DNA from: Bacillus chungangensis
GTDB taxonomy: Bacteria > Bacillota > Bacilli > Bacillales > Bacillaceae_C
Assembly: GCF_030812995.1 (NCBI RefSeq)
Contig: NZ_JAUSTT010000011.1
Coordinates: 1-64,000 of the forward strand
Direction: 5' to 3'
DNA length: 64,000 bases
Under the pieces are notes generated by a model. That model had not been told where the DNA came from and ran no database searches. It saw only the letters and a list, made by a program, of their open reading frames with translations. Below, piece by piece: positions 46,669 to 55,189 of this stretch (positions within the stretch are counted from its first letter, which is position 1; each line of letters begins with the position of its first letter). The position numbers and the translations under genes are program-made.

Positions 46669-47757
46669 ATGTCAAAATTTGATAAGTTTTCTACGAAAAA
46701 CAAAAAAATGATTATCAAGGGTGCCGGTAAGTTTATGGCTAAAATCCCAGGGTGTGATGAATTAATCACTCTTGGTCACATGACCAATATGCGACTAGAT
46801 ATTCAGTTGGAAATGGTTGACATCGAAGGTGGAGATACAGCAGCACCGATTGATACACTATTACGTAAAAAAGTAATTGATATTACAGCGGAAGACGCTA
46901 AATTCGATTTGAACCTAGTTCGATTAGTACTTGGTTCAAAACTACGTGAAGGTGTTTCAGGTCTACCATATGAGTTAAAGAACCAATCTTTAACTGCTGT
47001 AGACAATGGTGGATCAATTGAAGTTAGTGTAACAAACAATATCCTTACAGGACATAGTGCACCTAAAGTACAGGCCTTTAACCAGTCAATAGGAGCATTT
47101 GTTGCTGCAAGTGATATTATGGTTAATGGGAAAAATATTACATTTGCTAGTGGAGTTTCTCAGGGTGACGAGGTAATCATTTACTACCCTGTCTCAGCCT
47201 CTGCCATTGACCCTGACGGATTCGTTTGGGTACTAGAAGAGAAACATGACATCAAGGGTGGATTAATCACTCTAAACTATCCACTATTTGGAGGAACTTT
47301 AGGTTCTTCAAGTAGTAAGACTGAACACGTATCCGTACGTCTTACTAAAGAGAACAAGCTGTTAAAGAAAGTCTCAGGAACTCCTGCTAAAGATGAGTAT
47401 AGTGTAGATCCTACTACAGGCGAAATCACGTTTAATTCTTACATTGAAGGTGACCAAGTTTATGTTAACTATAAACGCCCTGAGGTTGTTGATGTGATGG
47501 CTATCGGTTCAAAAGACTTCCCTCTTACTGTCCATGTCGTACATGACGGACAGTTCGAACAAAAAGATGGAACTGTCCAAGGATACCAAACAGAATTATA
47601 CGCTTGTCGTGTAAAATCTAACTTTACATTAGATGCCGCACGTCAGACAGCAGCAACACATTCTGTAACACTTACAGTTATTGACCCTGAACGTAGTGAC
47701 GAGCGACTTGGTTCAATTAAGCGTTACCAGATCACCACAGAAGGCGAAAACTGTTAA
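46669..47757 (+). CDS. Major tail tube-like protein
   Basis: A 362-residue protein with a strong AAAGGGGAG site before ATG 46669. The N-terminal part (GAGKFMAKIPGCDELITLGH, EMVDIEGGDTAAPIDTLLRK) and the C-terminal part (YQTELYACRVKSNFTLDAAR, TVIDPERSDERLGSIKRYQI) have the pattern of phage major tail or tube proteins. A central insert (about 110-270) holds beta modules (VTNNILTGHSAP, YSVDPTTGEITFNSYIEGDQ) that could decorate the tail. It is a single-gene plus-strand unit with its own terminator, opposite to the rest of the tail genes and 6.5 kb from the chaperones. Such an arrangement fits a highly expressed virion protein. Confidence 0.65.
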   Translation: MSKFDKFSTKNKKMIIKGAGKFMAKIPGCDELITLGHMTNMRLDIQLEMVDIEGGDTAAPIDTLLRKKVIDITAEDAKFDLNLVRLVLGSKLREGVSGLPYELKNQSLTAVDNGGSIEVSVTNNILTGHSAPKVQAFNQSIGAFVAASDIMVNGKNITFASGVSQGDEVIIYYPVSASAIDPDGFVWVLEEKHDIKGGLITLNYPLFGGTLGSSSSKTEHVSVRLTKENKLLKKVSGTPAKDEYSVDPTTGEITFNSYIEGDQVYVNYKRPEVVDVMAIGSKDFPLTVHVVHDGQFEQKDGTVQGYQTELYACRVKSNFTLDAARQTAATHSVTLTVIDPERSDERLGSIKRYQITTEGENC

Positions 47758-47888
47758 TAACTGAAAGAGTGAATGAACTCCCCCCCTGTCAAATAGACAG
47801 CCTGACTAAGGAAACGGACTCGTTTCCTTTACGTTGTATAGTACTAAAACTCGAGCAAGGAGAGCAGTAAATTCAATATTTCGTTTCT

Positions 47889-47920
47889 TAACCCTCCAGG
47901 TCTTCCTGAGGGTTTTTTAT
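47889..47920 (+). terminator. Terminator of the tail-tube gene
   Basis: AACCCTC-CAGG (47889-47899) pairs with CCTGAGGGTT (47904-47913), with one bulged base, followed by TTTTT. It lies 130 bases beyond the stop of the tail-tube gene. The following 200 bases to the direct repeat hold no gene, only a GAAGGAGGCA/TGCCCCCTTC stem near 48066-48091. Confidence 0.85.
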
Positions 47921-48120
47921 TTTTAGTTATGCTATTTGAACCGATATAGGAATTTCATTGTAAACGTTGCCATCCTTTTCATGAACCTTCCCCTATAAAA
48001 GATATGGCATATTTGACATGCAAAGACGAATCACAATGGTTCAGAATACTTGCCCTTCTATGTTCGAAGGAGGCAGCCGAATGCCCCCTTCCCTATTAAT
48101 CTGTGTATGATTAGATTAAA

Positions 48121-48222
48121 CTATGATTCCTTTATTGAAGAATTTTATCCTATATGCGACCGATTTGCTCAGGCTGGATACAACGTACTCATATTTGAAG
48201 GTGAAGGACAAGGGGGTACACT
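48121..48222 (+). repeat. Left copy of a perfect 102-bp direct repeat (hydrolase gene fragment)
   Basis: Identical over 102 bases to 55807-55908, which is an internal part of the hydrolase gene (residues from YDSFIEEFYP to GQGGT). Here it stands alone: neither the upstream nor the downstream part of the hydrolase is present, and similarity stops sharply at both ends. It marks the left side of the RiPP cassette. The next 235 bases to the peptidase gene hold nothing I can identify. Confidence 0.9.
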
Positions 48223-48457
48223 CTTTCCAAAATGTTAGTCTCAAAGCTTGAAATGTAGTGTTCCAAGACTCTAAATAGCTAATACCATATTGGACTAGCC
48301 TTACAATTACATACCAAATATTACTATTATTAGGTACTCTTACCGTTTAAAATTATAAACATTCAAAAGTCTAAACGTTTACCTTGACATTTAAAGCTTT
48401 TTTAAATTGGATGTCAGTTAATCTTTTTAATGTTTGAAGAGTATACTTCCAATTTTA

Positions 48458-50230
48458 TTAATAAGTATTTTTCTTTAAAAAAGAGTAAATTGTTTTATGT
48501 GCTTTGATTTGATTTGATTTTTTTGAAAATCCATGACCTTCATTTTCTAAAAAAAGAAAATCTATATCTATATTTTTGTTTTTTAAGGAATGGATTAAAT
48601 TTTCAGATTCTTCTACATCTACTCTAGGGTCATTTACACCTTGAATAACTAGCAATGGCTTATTTATTTGATCAATATATGTAATAGGGGATTGTTCTAT
48701 AAGACTATCACGGTTTGTAATGGGATCTCCTATTAATTCTATCAGGGCATTTTTCCATACTCTCGGACTTCTTTCTATAAATGAAATTAGGTTGACCGGT
48801 CCAAATAAGTCAACTCCTGCTTTGAAATAATTAGGATGCTTGCCTAACAACAATAATGCCATATATCCACCATAGCTACCACCTAGCGTGAAAATTTTTT
48901 CTTTATCTACAATTTTGTTTTTTATTAAATAATCTAATCCTGAAATTATGTCTAGTCTTGGACCATTCCCCCAATTTTTTTCAACTAATTTAGTGAAATT
49001 CAGACCGTATCCAGTAGACCCTCTATAATTAGGTGCAAATAGACTATATCCTTTGCTAAGTAGAAATTGAAATAAAGGAATAAAAAGTTTTTGTTCACAT
49101 GATTGTGGACCTCCGTGAATCCACACAATAGTATGGTTGTTAGTATTTTTAGGATTAGCCATATAAAATAATGATTCAATCTCTAAACCATCAAAAGATT
49201 CATATGTTATTATTTCTGGATCCACTAACTCCTTTTTATTTATTCCCATTACTTTATTGTTCGTTATATAATCCCATTTTCCAGTTGCATAGTCTCTATA
49301 ATATATGTTTTGAGGTGTAACAGCTGATCTACCTAATATGTATAAGTTACCCTTCTTAGTTATAAATGTTTGTTCTATTACATCAACTGGTATGTCAATC
49401 TCATAAAGTGCTTTTTTTATTAAAGAGTACTCGTATAATTTATCTACTACTCCCTTTGTAGTAACTATGAAAAGCGATTCACTTACTTTATTATATTGAA
49501 ATGATTGCATATCTTCTCCATGAATAATTAATTCGCATGAAAATTCATTCAATAAAACGGAGTATTTAGATAAAAATGCGAAATCAGAGCAATAGTTTGT
49601 TACTAGATAAATGTCATCGTTATTTATAAAATCTATATCGTTAATAATGTAATCTTTAGATTCTTCAGGAACAATAGAGATTAAATGATCATTATATAAT
49701 AAATGACCAGTAATATGAGTATTACTGACTTGCTTAGTAATTACTATCTTATCTTCACTTGAACTTACTGCTGCTATAGTTATAGGGTAATCTCTCCCTT
49801 CATATATTTTTTTATTTGTCATGTTCTTTAAATCATAGACATATGCATCTAAAAATAGGTCATTACCTTTAGTGGTAGTATAATACAGCTTTTCTCCATT
49901 ATTAGATAAATAGTTTAAGTAAAAACATTCATTTTCTTCACCAAATAGAATAGACGATTTACCACCTTCTATTGGAAGTGTATGAATCTCAATGTTTTCA
50001 TTTCCATGTGAATCAAAGCTAGCAATTATGCTTTTTTTATTTTCGTTTAGAACAATTCCATAATTATTTTGATCAATAAATGTTAGTGGATATGGAAACT
50101 TGTTAGGCATATCTAGAGCCCATAGATTGAAGCTCCCAGTTAAATTTGTACTAAAAATAATTTTTTCTTCTTTATCACTTACATAAAAATTTTCAATTTC
50201 ATAAGTATTATAAAATTGTGTAATATCCAT
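48458..50230 (-). CDS. S9-family serine peptidase of the RiPP cluster
   Basis: A 590-residue protein starting MDITQFYNTYEI (AAAGGGTG upstream of ATG 50230). The first 350 residues are a likely beta-propeller with repeated YYTTTKGNDL-type strands. The C-terminal 240 residues are an alpha/beta-hydrolase of the prolyl oligopeptidase/acyl-aminoacyl peptidase type: HGGP oxyanion motif, GGSYGGY nucleophile elbow (about 450), Asp in NDPRVDV (about 533) and His in EGHGF (about 564). There is no signal peptide, so it acts in the cytoplasm. As last gene of the operon it may trim the modified peptide, or degrade it for self-protection. Confidence 0.8.
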   Translation of the reverse strand: MDITQFYNTYEIENFYVSDKEEKIIFSTNLTGSFNLWALDMPNKFPYPLTFIDQNNYGIVLNENKKSIIASFDSHGNENIEIHTLPIEGGKSSILFGEENECFYLNYLSNNGEKLYYTTTKGNDLFLDAYVYDLKNMTNKKIYEGRDYPITIAAVSSSEDKIVITKQVSNTHITGHLLYNDHLISIVPEESKDYIINDIDFINNDDIYLVTNYCSDFAFLSKYSVLLNEFSCELIIHGEDMQSFQYNKVSESLFIVTTKGVVDKLYEYSLIKKALYEIDIPVDVIEQTFITKKGNLYILGRSAVTPQNIYYRDYATGKWDYITNNKVMGINKKELVDPEIITYESFDGLEIESLFYMANPKNTNNHTIVWIHGGPQSCEQKLFIPLFQFLLSKGYSLFAPNYRGSTGYGLNFTKLVEKNWGNGPRLDIISGLDYLIKNKIVDKEKIFTLGGSYGGYMALLLLGKHPNYFKAGVDLFGPVNLISFIERSPRVWKNALIELIGDPITNRDSLIEQSPITYIDQINKPLLVIQGVNDPRVDVEESENLIHSLKNKNIDIDFLFLENEGHGFSKKSNQIKAHKTIYSFLKKNTY

Positions 50231-50778
50231 GATCTCACCCTTTTTTTTATTAAACTGAAACAAAATAACATATTAATAAATATGGTGCTTTATTTAAAAT
50301 TAGAATCTAAAAGAATAGATCTGAGTCAATATTTTGACACAAAAAAGTTAAGTAGATAGATATTCTTTCAGCAATTTTATGTAGGTGTTGTTATTTGCTT
50401 TTATGAACTGATTTTACTTGATGTCCTAATTCGGTTGAACAGGGATCGGGTCTATAGGTACAACGATGGTTAGCGTTCTTTTCTTCAGGAACCCGATTCC
50501 TATAGAGTTTGGTTTATGTTGCGGGCATTGTTGAAATAATCATTGGTTAATGATTAACTATGTGAATAGCGAATTGGCTCGATAAAAGAGATTAGAATAG
50601 CTATGCTCGGTGAATTACCATGGGATTTACATATCGTTGCTATCAGTCCAAAAATCCATGATTACATCTCCTATATAGAATCAGATAATAATATTTAAGG
50701 AATAACTTTAAATTATTCAAAATTGTAATTATTGCATATTTTAAAAGGTTTTTCAGTTCTTCTAAATAAGAAATAAAA
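50231..50778. other. Gap inside the RiPP cluster with an interlocked inverted repeat
   Basis: About 550 bases without an intact gene. ATCGGGT (50445-50451) can pair with ACCCGAT (50491-50497), and CTATAGG (50452-50458) with CCTATAG (50499-50505); the order a-b-a'-b' would make a pseudoknot. A 31-codon plus-strand frame at 50603-50698 (starts MLGELPWDLHIV) looks coding-like and may be a relic. The gap suggests that the peptidase gene was added later or has its own promoter. Confidence 0.4.
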
Positions 50779-51606
50779 TTATAGTTTACTCATTACTTTA
50801 TAATTCTTTGTTTTGTTCCAAATATCTTTAGCAATAGATATTTCACTGTGAAGTTCTTCTTTATTCGTAGAATTGTTATCACGTTCAATGATTAATACAT
50901 TACCAGATGTCTTCCTTAAGGAGTATTCAACCAATTTCCAAACTTCTGGATCTACATTTTTATCATGACTATCTACTAAAATATCTCCTTCTTTGTCAAA
51001 CCCGCTTACATGGTAGTAACCAACAAAATCTTTAGGTAAATGATCAATAAAATTATACGGACAATATTTGTTATTTTCAGAATTGATATACAGATTACTG
51101 ATATCAAGCAAAATTCCACAGTCAGCTTTTTTAACTAGCTTCGATATAAATTCGATCTCACTATAATCATTTTGGGGCCAAGATAAGAAATAAACAATAT
51201 TTTCAAATAAGAATTTTTTTTCTGTTTTATTTTGTACATATTGAATGTTCTGACAAACAATATCTAACATTTCCTCTGTAAAAGGGAGGTTAATAAAATT
51301 ATTAATCTGTATATCTTCTATCTCACTAAAGCTAAGATGATCGCTGATACTATCTAAATTGCATTTTTTAATTAATTTATTAAATTTATCTAATTTTTTG
51401 TCTTTAGGTAAAGTTGTTGAACCGATGGATAATGAAACAGAATGAGCCAGTAAAGGTTTTAGTTTTAGTAGTATGTCCAGTTCTTCAGACTCAATATCAT
51501 TTAAGTAGTTTTCACTTATTATTTCAAAAGCATCAACCCAGCTTGATAGTTCTGTTAAATAACTTTCAAACTCAGGCCTATAAGCTACTCCAACTCCTTC
51601 ATTCAA
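50779..51606 (-). CDS. MNIO (DUF692) iron oxidative enzyme, apparently intact
   Basis: A 275-residue protein of the DUF692 family (multinuclear non-heme iron oxidative enzymes, as MbnB, TglH and ChrH). Expected ligand positions can be followed: H55 in AHSVSLSIG, D89-H90 in SDHLSF, E135-N136 in FENIVY, D168 in LDISNLY, H199 in YYHVSGF, D212 and H214 in VDSHD, E241 in IIERDNN. The start is TTG 51606 with AGGTGG upstream. Known members oxidise cysteine (or other residues) in a peptide held by a partner protein. Here it is probably the catalytic enzyme acting on the Cys-Phe-Cys precursor. Confidence 0.85.
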   Translation of the reverse strand: MNEGVGVAYRPEFESYLTELSSWVDAFEIISENYLNDIESEELDILLKLKPLLAHSVSLSIGSTTLPKDKKLDKFNKLIKKCNLDSISDHLSFSEIEDIQINNFINLPFTEEMLDIVCQNIQYVQNKTEKKFLFENIVYFLSWPQNDYSEIEFISKLVKKADCGILLDISNLYINSENNKYCPYNFIDHLPKDFVGYYHVSGFDKEGDILVDSHDKNVDPEVWKLVEYSLRKTSGNVLIIERDNNSTNKEELHSEISIAKDIWNKTKNYKVMSKL

Positions 51607-51635
51607 TATAGACCACCTACTGTAATTTTAATTTT

Positions 51636-52856
51636 TTAAAACGTAACATCCAATTTTTTATCTTTTTGCTGTGTAAAAGTTTTAATACCTATTAATGTTC
51701 TTATAAACACTAATGGTAATCCAACCAAAATAATTAAAGGCATAGGAAGTATATCTGCATAAAAATTGAACAAGAACAAAACACTAATAGTAACTAAATC
51801 TGTTATTGTAAACTCTGCGGCTGTTATTCTTCCTTGATATGCTTTATCCATACGTCTATATAGCTCAGAAATAACTAGGTTGTTTATGATAGGATTAGTT
51901 ACTGTATATAGAGCAAAAAAAGCAATAAAACTAAGGGGAGTTGATGAAACGGACATACTAAAAAGACCAACAGCCATAATTAAATTAGATAATATAAAAA
52001 GGGTTCTTTTCGATATATATATAAAAATTCTTTTGGCTAACATTAAGTTACCTATCAAAGAACCTGTACTCCCCACAAACCAAAACACAGAGATTAAATA
52101 ATCAGAAGACGAAAATTCTGTTTTTAATGTATATAATGATATATTAATCAGCGGAAATGTAAAAATACCTGTGATAATTGAAATAACTAAAAGGTTATGA
52201 AATTTTTTTTGTGTAATAATCTGTACAAAACCTTCCCCAACCTCTTTAATAAGGTTTTTATTATTCTTAGAGAAAAGGATAGAAGGGTTTCTAACAAAAA
52301 TAAGAATTACTACCGCTAGTAGATAAGCTATTGCATTGTAGATTATAGCTTTTTCTTCAAATATTAAAAATAATGTAGGTCCCAGACTCATGCCGATCAG
52401 CTTAGCTCCTGAAGAAATAAAGCCCTTTTTTCCAATATTCGATTCAAGATCGTTGAGTTTATCTGCAATCCCATTAAACCATGTACCTAATGAAATTAAC
52501 CCTAGAGCGTTAATACAAGATTCAAAAATAGCGATAGTATATATTAATTCTATATTCCCAGGAGATATAATATACCAAAGATAAAATAATAAAATCGCAT
52601 TCATTGCAAAACAAGATATCGATATATATTTTTTTGAAAACCTATCCGCAAAATATCCACCTATTAAAGTCAATAACAAACTGCCAATAGTTTGTGCTAT
52701 AAATAACATGCCGGTATGAGTGTAATTATCAGTAATTTTTGAAACATACACCGGCAGACCAGTCCAAATTATAGAGCTACCTAATGTTAATGCTGCACTA
52801 GAAGAAATTAATAGTTTAAGGTCGGTTTTATTTCTAGAATTCATTTTATTACCCAC
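51636..52856 (-). CDS. MFS exporter of the RiPP cluster
   Basis: A 406-residue protein with about 12 hydrophobic segments (SSSAALTLGSSIIWTGLPVY, IGSLLLTLIGGYFADRFSKK). The GGYFADRFSKK loop between helices 2 and 3 is the typical major facilitator A-motif. It starts at GTG 52856, overlapping the stop of the companion gene by 8 bases; ATG 52844 is the alternative. Most likely it exports the mature peptide or gives self-resistance. It is closest to drug-efflux MFS members; the substrate is inferred from context. Confidence 0.8.
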   Translation of the reverse strand: MGNKMNSRNKTDLKLLISSSAALTLGSSIIWTGLPVYVSKITDNYTHTGMLFIAQTIGSLLLTLIGGYFADRFSKKYISISCFAMNAILLFYLWYIISPGNIELIYTIAIFESCINALGLISLGTWFNGIADKLNDLESNIGKKGFISSGAKLIGMSLGPTLFLIFEEKAIIYNAIAYLLAVVILIFVRNPSILFSKNNKNLIKEVGEGFVQIITQKKFHNLLVISIITGIFTFPLINISLYTLKTEFSSSDYLISVFWFVGSTGSLIGNLMLAKRIFIYISKRTLFILSNLIMAVGLFSMSVSSTPLSFIAFFALYTVTNPIINNLVISELYRRMDKAYQGRITAAEFTITDLVTISVLFLFNFYADILPMPLIILVGLPLVFIRTLIGIKTFTQQKDKKLDVTF

Positions 52857-53598
52857 ATTCTTTTAATAAGTTATTATCAAATAACTCTTGTAATACTTCT
52901 TCTATATCCTCTAAATCTTTTTTGAGATTAATGGCTATTAATTCTTTAGTAGTAGGGATAGAACATTCTTTTAAAATGTTAAATACATAATTTTCAATTT
53001 CAAAAATATCAATTTCATCGTCTTGATTTTTCAATAATACATAGTAGGATTCTCTCTCTAGTAAATCCCTGTCTTTATTTTTTGTCTTTTCTAATAAATC
53101 ATCTAAATTATAATCTAAATTCATCAACTTAGCATTATGAGAGATAACAAATTTATTTTTTTCATTAGATGATGGGTTTTTTTGAGAATTAACCCTATTA
53201 TATGAATATAAAATATATTCATACAAACCTATGTTTGCGATGAATGACTTAGGGTAGAAAGTTTTTAAATAATTAATAAAAGTTTTTAAATCATTATCGT
53301 TTTTAGATGAATTTATTATAGTGTTTTTATGAAAATCATGAATCAATGAAGACCACTCGTTGTCCATGGAATTTGCCAATAAAGGAAATAGCTCTTTGAA
53401 TCTATATTCTCTTGTTCCATTTACAACTTCTCTAAATACATTGAGATCTTCTATGTTTAAATTTTTGAGATATTCAGTCTCTTCTTTGGCGAATTCCCAC
53501 TTTCTTAATAATGATTCTGAGTTATCTTTAAATTCCTCGAACAGTTTATAATCAATTGTTAATTTCGCTATAAAATACTGTATTTTTCCAACATCCAT
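52849..53598 (-). CDS. Companion protein of the MNIO enzymes
   Basis: A 249-residue helical protein. Residues 1-90 (YFIAKLTIDYKLFEEFKDN, LLRKWEFAKEETEYLKNLNI, ELFPLLANSM) resemble the helical module found in DUF692 partner proteins of the HvfC/BufC/TglI kind, by pattern only. Residues 190-249 look like a winged helix (VFNILKECSIPTTKELIAIN, LKKDLEDIEEVLQELF), suitable for leader-peptide binding. AAGGAG precedes the ATG. It sits between the two DUF692 genes' operon halves and overlaps the exporter. In characterised MNIO systems a partner binds the precursor and is needed for activity, so the same is inferred here. Confidence 0.6.
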   Translation of the reverse strand: MDVGKIQYFIAKLTIDYKLFEEFKDNSESLLRKWEFAKEETEYLKNLNIEDLNVFREVVNGTREYRFKELFPLLANSMDNEWSSLIHDFHKNTIINSSKNDNDLKTFINYLKTFYPKSFIANIGLYEYILYSYNRVNSQKNPSSNEKNKFVISHNAKLMNLDYNLDDLLEKTKNKDRDLLERESYYVLLKNQDDEIDIFEIENYVFNILKECSIPTTKELIAINLKKDLEDIEEVLQELFDNNLLKECG

Positions 53599-53616
53599 TT
53601 TAAAAGTCTCCTTATT

Positions 53617-54462
53617 TTATTTTACAATTATTTCTTTTGTACTTTTAAAAATTTCTTTTGCTATAGCTAATTCATTTTTCAAAGAATCAGTAGTGTTCCG
53701 AGGAAACCTTCTTTGAATAAGAACAGAATTTGCTGGAGAATTTTTAAATACATATTCAAGCATTGACCACATCAATTGATCTATGTTTGTACCATAAAAT
53801 TTTCTTAACATGGGATTCATGCAAGATTCGGGTACTACAGTTATACTAATTACACGGTGTAATGGATAACTATTTAGTAATTCAACTGAATCTATTTTAT
53901 AAGTATGAGAGCTTATAGCAATACTATCTAAGTTCAATATAATTCCTGAATCAGATGCTTCACAAACTTTTGAAACATACTCTCCCTCAGTCATATCTGC
54001 TTCTAATGTATAATTAACCAATGAAGCAACATTTTCTATATGGAAATCTAACCCAAGTTCATTTTTAACATGTTTAATATTTTTAATAACATTTTCCACA
54101 GAGGCTTCGTTAAAAATTGGTGGCATGTATAAATCTAAGTCTATTTCTTTTTCAGTGGTATATGATAAATGCTCACTGTAAAAAGGAGAATCGAACCAGT
54201 TTGCTATTTCCTTTACACCTCTAAGTAACTCATTTTTTTTTTCAAAATTCCTCGAACTTGCTAGAGATAAATTAATTCCGTGTAAACTAATTGGCAATTG
54301 CCCCCTAATTTCGTTAGCTTTTAAATTGTCTTTTAAGGAGTTCATACCTATGAAATTTTCTGGAGCAACTTCTATAAAGTCATACTTAGATAGATTCGCC
54401 ATAGTATCCTCATGTAGATCTGGTTGATATCCAATCCCTATTCCACAAATTTGTTGGCTCAT
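53617..54462 (-). CDS. DUF692/MNIO paralogue with degenerate metal site
   Basis: A 281-residue protein starting MSQQICGIGIGYQP. ATG 54462 has GGGAGCTG upstream; an upstream extension overlaps the hairpin and the precursor gene and is rejected. It keeps the family N-terminus (GIGIGYQPDL, PENFIG), H61 (SLHGINLS), H98 (SEHLSY) and E143-N144 (HIENVAS). The later ligands are missing: where HLAGH or HVSG is expected it reads ISITVVPESC, there is no D-x-H, and Gln250 (VLIQRRF) replaces the usual Glu of ERD. It may be a pseudoenzyme that scaffolds the precursor, or an enzyme with one fewer iron. Confidence 0.75.
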   Translation of the reverse strand: MSQQICGIGIGYQPDLHEDTMANLSKYDFIEVAPENFIGMNSLKDNLKANEIRGQLPISLHGINLSLASSRNFEKKNELLRGVKEIANWFDSPFYSEHLSYTTEKEIDLDLYMPPIFNEASVENVIKNIKHVKNELGLDFHIENVASLVNYTLEADMTEGEYVSKVCEASDSGIILNLDSIAISSHTYKIDSVELLNSYPLHRVISITVVPESCMNPMLRKFYGTNIDQLMWSMLEYVFKNSPANSVLIQRRFPRNTTDSLKNELAIAKEIFKSTKEIIVK

Positions 54463-54490
54463 TGAATTCAGCTCCCATAAAAATTTTATA

Positions 54491-54522
54491 GGAAGATTAA
54501 GTTTAATAATACTTAATCTTCC
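54491..54522 (-). promoter_or_regulatory. Hairpin between precursor and enzyme genes
   Basis: GGAAGATTAAG (54491-54501) pairs perfectly with CTTAATCTTCC (54512-54522) around 10 bases. It lies just downstream of the precursor stop on the minus strand and is followed by a weak ATTTTTAT stretch. It probably acts as a partial terminator or a 3'-stabilising stem, so that more precursor than enzyme is made, as in many RiPP operons. Confidence 0.7.
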
Positions 54523-54533
54523 TTTTCTGTTAA

Positions 54534-54614
54534 TTATAGAGTAGTTGATTTTCTGCAAAAACATGTTAATGCAACTGGTTTAGTTACAGCAGCTTTCTTT
54601 ACCTTTTTTAACAT
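54534..54614 (-). CDS. Short RiPP precursor peptide with Cys-Phe-Cys core
   Basis: A 26-residue gene, ATG 54614 to TAA 54534. AAAGGGG stands 8 bases upstream and a consensus promoter lies just before it. The N-terminal part is basic (MLKKVKKAAVTKPVAL), as a leader. The C-terminal part TCFCRKSTTL holds the only two cysteines, as C-x-C. Cysteine is the usual target of MNIO enzymes (methanobactin, 3-thiaglutamate, ChrA). The position as first gene of a DUF692 operon is typical for a precursor. The product structure cannot be predicted from the sequence. Confidence 0.75.
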   Translation of the reverse strand: MLKKVKKAAVTKPVALTCFCRKSTTL

Positions 54615-54643
54615 ATTTAACACCCCTTTCCCTTTTAACCATT

Positions 54644-54672
54644 ATTTTAAATCAATGGATTATCTTTGTCAA
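54644..54672 (-). promoter_or_regulatory. Sigma-A promoter of the RiPP operon
   Basis: On the minus strand TTGACA (54667-54672), 17 bases, TAAAAT (54644-54649). This is a perfect -35 and a five-of-six -10. Transcription should start near 54637, about 23 bases before the precursor ATG. No clear operator was recognised. Confidence 0.85.
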
Positions 54673-55018
54673 TAAGAAAAATTGAAATAATGAGAAAAAT
54701 TAAATTAGTTTTACCTATTAAAATATTACATCTATTAAAATATTCATTTGGTGAAAAAATAAAAAAGAGAAATCATTAAAAATAGGACAAGAATTAAAGT
54801 TATTTACTTCTCTTTTTTTAATTATCTGAATGATACTGAGTAAGGTTTGAAAGAGTATGGAGAAAAAGTCATGAAAAACGCTGGATATATTAAAAAAAAT
54901 ATTACTATTATAATATAGACGGTAAATATTAAGAGAGTACTTGACCACCCCTAATATCAATGACAAAAGTTATTATATATATTACGATAGACCTAGAATA
55001 GGATATAAATGTCCACAT

Positions 55019-55189
55019 ATGTACATTTTTGCTTATTATTCTTCTTTCCACACAGTGACATGGAGCCTCTGCAGGCATGACTATACAGCCAAGAAGCCAG
55101 CTATATCAAGGATTGGCTAGCCAATAGAGGCTATCATGCCCGCCACTCCACGTAAAGTCGTAATAACAGAAGAAATCAAAAATGTACAT
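55019..55189. repeat. MITE-like 171-bp imperfect palindrome
   Basis: ATGTACATTTTTG (55019-55031) and CAAAAATGTACAT (55177-55189) are perfect 13-bp terminal inverted repeats. The inner arms also partly pair (TGGAG with CTCCA, GGCATGA with TCATGCC), and ATTGGCTAGCCAAT (55112-55125) is a 14-bp palindrome. A third, partial arm TTTTTGTACAT follows at 55204. No target duplication is obvious. It lies between the RiPP promoter and the hydrolase gene. Confidence 0.5.

Noticed and set aside
48121-48222. A clean attL/attR pair of a simple integrated island
   Set aside because: The hydrolase N-terminal half is not left of this copy and no integrase lies between the copies, so simple site-specific integration is not shown; kept only as one hypothesis.
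48050-48238. A 62-residue plus-strand gene
   Set aside because: More than half of it is the 102-bp hydrolase fragment; no ribosome binding site and no family start, so it is the repeat, not a gene.
54718-54966. An 82-residue minus-strand frame upstream of the RiPP promoter
   Set aside because: TTG start without a ribosome binding site, very Phe/Ile/Asn-rich as expected of AT-rich random sequence, and it lies upstream of a strong promoter for the real operon.
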